Below, piece by piece: positions 60,621 to 64,000 of a DNA stretch of 64,000 nucleotides (the stretch's first letter is position 1; each line of letters opens with the position of its first letter). The notes under the pieces are model-generated. The model did no database searches. It was not told the origin of the DNA and worked only from the letters and a program-made list of their open reading frames with translations. Location of the stretch: contig OZ014421.1 in the NCBI GenBank assembly GCA_963965975.1, forward strand, positions 2,035,001-2,099,000, given 5' to 3'. The DNA comes from Xestospongia bergquistia. Taxonomy: Eukaryota > Porifera > Demospongiae > Haplosclerida > Petrosiidae. The position numbers and the translations under genes were made by a program.

Positions 60621-62250
60621 ATGGCTGCAAGCAGTCCAGGTATGACTGAATATTTTAATCAGTTATCCAATTGCTATTGTGCGTTAGGTTATTATGTACC
60701 TAAAAAGAGGTCAAGTCACTCCACACATATAGTAGGTGACTACCTCTACATGTGGGGTGGTGATATAGATGGTCTCCCTATAGCACATGATACCGAATAC
60801 AAACAGAGGATGACCTCTGTTATTGAGGTATTTTACTTTACATCTGGTATGTGGGAACAACAACCTACCAATGGGAAACCTCCATTAGGTGTTTGGGGCT
60901 ATGCATCTACAGTTATTGGTAAAAGGATCTACTACTTTGGAGGGTATTGCAGTCATGACAATTGTCGTCATAATAGTCTCAACTCATTAACAACTGACTC
61001 ATTTACTTGGAGTGAGCTGTTTCCTACAAATTCAAATATGGGTCCGATGATGAAATCATCTAGTGAAATGATACCTCTTAAATTCAATGATGAAGATAAT
61101 CTACTGGTTTTTGGTGGCACTGGTATGCGTCCTGCCTTTCCACAACGTGGTGCTCAATATATTGATAAGGGAATAATAGGTAGATATGTTCGAACCAATG
61201 AACACCACTACTACCAAGTTATCCAGTGGTAAGAGGATTAATGTATGATCATATTAATATATTTATTCATCAAGTACTATTTTATTACCATTTGTATTTC
61301 AGGTAATTGGATTGTACTAGATATAATTGGAAAAGGGCCACCTCCTTGTTATATCTTCACTCTCACAAAACTACCTAACAATAGAGCTATGTTATTTGGT
61401 GGTTTAACTCCTAATGGTCCTGATAACACAGTGTTTATAGCAAAATGTATGAAGACTGCAATGGCGAGTACAATATGTAATAAGTTGAAATATTTAGTAA
61501 TTGTATAATATTATGGACAAATAATGTTTGTTGTTTTGAAATTGTTGAACAACATGAAGTTATATTGGAATGTCATTACAAATAACAAATATTAGGAGCT
61601 ATTTACTAATGACTTAATGATCTCATTGTACATTACTTTAGTCAATTTAGAGTTTATGGAGATAAAAAATGTTTTTATCGACAAAGTTTATTTTGTATTA
61701 GTAGTATTAGTAACAGAGATAATCATCTTTACAATTGTAGTAATAGATGTAACAATTGTTAGTTTGTCTGATCAAATGTAGAATGACCATATATGGTGAA
61801 AGTATTTGTACATTCACTGAATGTGTTAACCACATGTCATGTCATGACAATCACTCTATCTACATGTATGTAGAGTACTTCCTTATTATATCTGCTAAAC
61901 ATTAATGGTAGCAATCATTAATGAGTTATGTCACAGTCAAGAAATTTATAAATGTAAACCATTTATCTCTGTTAATGCAACAAATATTTAATCATGTTTT
62001 TCTGTACATCAATGATAGTGCTTTATTTTTATCATTTCTTGTTTATAGTTCAAATAACAACATTAGTTTATATCTCTCACTGTAATGTGTAATGATGACT
62101 AGTAGTCTGTACAAGATTTAATGAATAATCTGATATCAACTGAAGAATATCAACTTAAGCTACAACAGAAAAGACAAGATAAGTCTTCTGGGAGGCATGT
62201 ACAACTGGAACATACTGTCCAATCTCCTCAACTCTCACAACCATTTTCTT
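60621..62250 (+). pseudogene. K5: truncated kelch copy without kinase
   Basis: Exon 1 60621-60639 (MAASSPG), exon 2 from 60688, exon 3 61303-61463, all close to K3. One extra base near 61216 (CTACCAAG for CTATCAG) shifts the frame just before the exon-2 donor. The exon-3 donor is GC instead of GT (ATGGCGAGT). Exons 4 and 5 are deleted: intron sequence joins directly to an exon-6 start at about 62087 that carries TAG TAG, and the coil stops at about 62250. Unlike K3, it keeps the exon-2 frame through position 61150. Confidence 0.8.
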
Positions 62251-62435
62251 GATCACGTCATGTGTTAAAAGAGAAGACTCAATATACAATAACTTGAGAC
62301 TACTTGATTAGATCACAATTAAGAGCTGATATACTGAATTGTTATCTTATTATGGAGTTGTTACTGCTAGATTGTCACCTACACATTGTATTAATATAAG
62401 TGTTTTTGTTGAAGTCACATTTTTCTGTCTTCCAG

Positions 62436-62660
62436 GGACTATAAATGATAAGAATGTGAAAGAAGTTAAAAAAGTGAGTTCATGATAAATGTATTATTTA
62501 AATTGTTGTTTTAAGTTAAGCATTAATTATGTTAAACGTAAATTTATTAGATGTGATAATTTTGACATTTGGTGTTCACTGCATTGCTTATTGAAAGTCT
62601 TTTTCAGTATAATTATTGTCCTATTATCTGATGTTGTGAAAAAAATCGGACCCTTCTAGT
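62436..62660 (+). pseudogene. Two-span gene relic (last two exons)
   Basis: GTINDKNVKEV exon at 62436-about 62473 and the final exon from about 62552. The latter lacks 7 bases after TTTTGACA compared with 45945, so the second span is out of frame. Same lesion as at 37.6 kb. Confidence 0.65.
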
Positions 62661-62824
62661 GAAGTTGTGTAACATAATCCTTATCTAAATGAATACCATA
62701 TAAGGTATTAGGAAGTTTTTTGAAGGCCTATAACAATAGGCGCCAATTGTAATTTAAAATAACATTCTTTTTACAATTTGTTTTCACACACTTCTATAAA
62801 GGAATAATATTTTCAATAGACAAA

Positions 62825-63130
62825 ATGGACAATCCATCAGAGCACGCTTCTTGTCATCAAATAAAGAGCCATAATGAAGTTGTTCTGGTGCTTAAAGATA
62901 AGATATCAAGCCCAAAGATGTTTGCATCATGTCTGAACATGTCTAAGGTTGAAGCTGATATTGCTCACAAAGACAACTATCGTGTAAATGAAGTTCTAAT
63001 TGACATTCTAAAATCATGGTATGAAAGTCATGTTGAAGATCCTTGTTGGGAATACATAGTTAAAGCATTAAAATGTGTAGGTGAAAATCATTTAGCTAAT
63101 GATGTTTATAAAATATGTTGCCTAGACTAG
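62825..63130 (+). CDS. Death-domain-like small protein (101 aa)
   Basis: Single open exon from ATG 62825 to TAG 63128. Pattern from about residue 20 to 98 follows a death-fold bundle: KDKISSPKMFASCLNMSKVE, IAHKD, VLIDILKSWYESHVEDP, the W-E-Y-I-V-K-A-L helix, then VGENHLANDVYK, close to the typical W-x-x-L...AL..(I/V)G...LA pattern of death domains. No other domain. Death domains act by homotypic binding in signalling complexes, so a stand-alone one would be an adaptor or inhibitor. The copy at 46205 is dead, so this is the working version in the window. Assignment is by pattern and needs a profile search. An AATAAA lies about 300 bases downstream. Confidence 0.65.
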   Translation: MDNPSEHASCHQIKSHNEVVLVLKDKISSPKMFASCLNMSKVEADIAHKDNYRVNEVLIDILKSWYESHVEDPCWEYIVKALKCVGENHLANDVYKICCLD

Positions 63131-63858
63131 TTTTTTCCTTCTTATTTTGTTTGTGATTTATTTTGTTATAGGACACATGATAATAATTTTTGTTTTTTTG
63201 TTATTATAATTATTATAATATTGTTGGATTCATACTATTTTGTATGACAAAATGTGTAATTGTATCATTTGTATAAAAGACAATTTTTTCAAATGCACCA
63301 ATCTGATTTCATTACACAGTTTAGCTTAATTGTAAACTGTAATTTAAACACTTACATGTGCTTGAGAAATTCACTTAAGATATACTAATGCTCATTCTTT
63401 TTAGTTTGCTTTTTTTAACTTTTGAATATCAACGTTCATCAAATAAAGGACATTATTACATAACTATATAAACTAATACATATATTCATAACCTAATGTT
63501 TAATGGAACACTAGCTGGGATAATTTGACCAGAAACGTTTAAAAAATTATGTTAGATTTTGAAGGTAAAGTTAAAAGGTTTATGTTTTCTTTGTGGCCCT
63601 TGACCAAACAATGTTGGGACTTGATCTTGAACCACTCCAGTGATTAGAAAGAAATGTGTCAATGTTGTGGATATCAGTGATAATTGAATCTATAAAAATT
63701 GCAGACAAAAATAATGTTTATACAAAAAAATAACATTAGAAGTAATTGTTTTGTTATGTATGTCATAATAGAATGTAGATATTAGTTTACTAAATATAAT
63801 ATATTCTTTCTTAGTGAATTAGGTCGTATTAAAACATTAGATACTGAACAATTATATT
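63131..63858. other. Spacer after the death-domain gene
   Basis: Same as 46522-47252. No coding seen. Confidence 0.6.
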
Positions 63859-64000
63859 AGAGAGATTTTGATATTGAAGGAAGTTCAACATCATAATATT
63901 GTGATGTAAGTGAAAGTGTCTATTGTGTAGTGAATGGAATGTGATTTACTTACACTAATAGAATGACTAGAAATAATGTCAACTCTCTCTCTCTCTCTCT
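63859..64000 (+). pseudogene. CDK-E: start of a further CDK relic, cut by window end
   Basis: Exon-2 tail (ILILKEVQHHNIV) as in CDK-C, with GATGTAAGTG as donor, then intron 2 and the beginning of its CT microsatellite at 63984. Upstream exons are absent as in CDK-C. Confidence 0.75.

Noticed and set aside
1..64000. tRNA or rRNA genes
   Set aside because: I saw no tRNA-like cloverleaf with A and B boxes nor rRNA sequence while reading, but I cannot run a covariance search, so a missed small RNA is possible.

Overview
This window looks like an AT-rich, compact, multicellular-animal genome. Introns are short (about 45 to 1050 bp, GT-AG), the kinases are of animal type, and there are death-domain and CHFR-like sequences. 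The gene set (kelch/tyrosine-kinase-like kinases, a beta-helix receptor with many membrane spans, a tiny death-domain protein) fits a demosponge such as Amphimedon. That assignment is inference; nothing here proves the species.

The dominant theme is repeated local duplication and decay. Four families recur. (1) K: a six-bladed kelch propeller, then a glutamine-rich coiled coil, then a TKL-type kinase. K1 (53-3325, 5' end outside the window), K2 (7930-11673, intact, 783 aa), K3 (38220-42167, frameshift in the propeller), K4 (48618-52499, start codon changed), K5 (60621-62250, kinase lost) and K6 (43130-44722, relic). (2) CDK: a CDK1/2-type PSTAIRE kinase, five copies, each damaged differently, lying immediately upstream of or between K genes and preceded in three copies by a decayed coiled-coil gene. 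(3) P: a secreted/membrane protein with a beta-helix ectodomain and about eight membrane spans. P1 (32759-36256) is one intact 1165-aa exon, P2 (56063-59557) is broken, and two 3' relics lie at 14998-15558 and 28204-28720. (4) D/T: a 101-aa death-domain-like protein (intact at 62825-63130, broken at 46205-46521) next to a small protein with two membrane spans (45415-46058, with relics elsewhere).

Layout: 1-15.5 kb holds K1, CDK-A, K2, CDK-B and a P tail, as a tandem duplication with a period of about 8.57 kb. From 15.6 to 29 kb is a less repetitive interval with two minus-strand genes (an unnamed coiled-coil gene and a CHFR-like relic), transposon fragments, hairpins and minisatellites. From 29.7 to 48 kb come a foldback element, P1, K3, K6 relic, two-span protein, broken death-domain gene and CDK-C. 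From 48.6 to 64 kb come K4, CDK-D, a truncated foldback element, P2, K5, the intact death-domain gene and CDK-E. The stretch 30.4-39.7 kb is largely a copy of 53.8-62.1 kb, and 45.8-47.4 kb of 62.4-64.0 kb.

Together these make a fast-turning cluster that pairs a putative cell-surface receptor family, a putative death-fold adaptor and a family of propeller-linked kinases. A recognition or innate-immunity role is an attractive inference from the gene types, clustering and turnover, but nothing in the sequence proves it.
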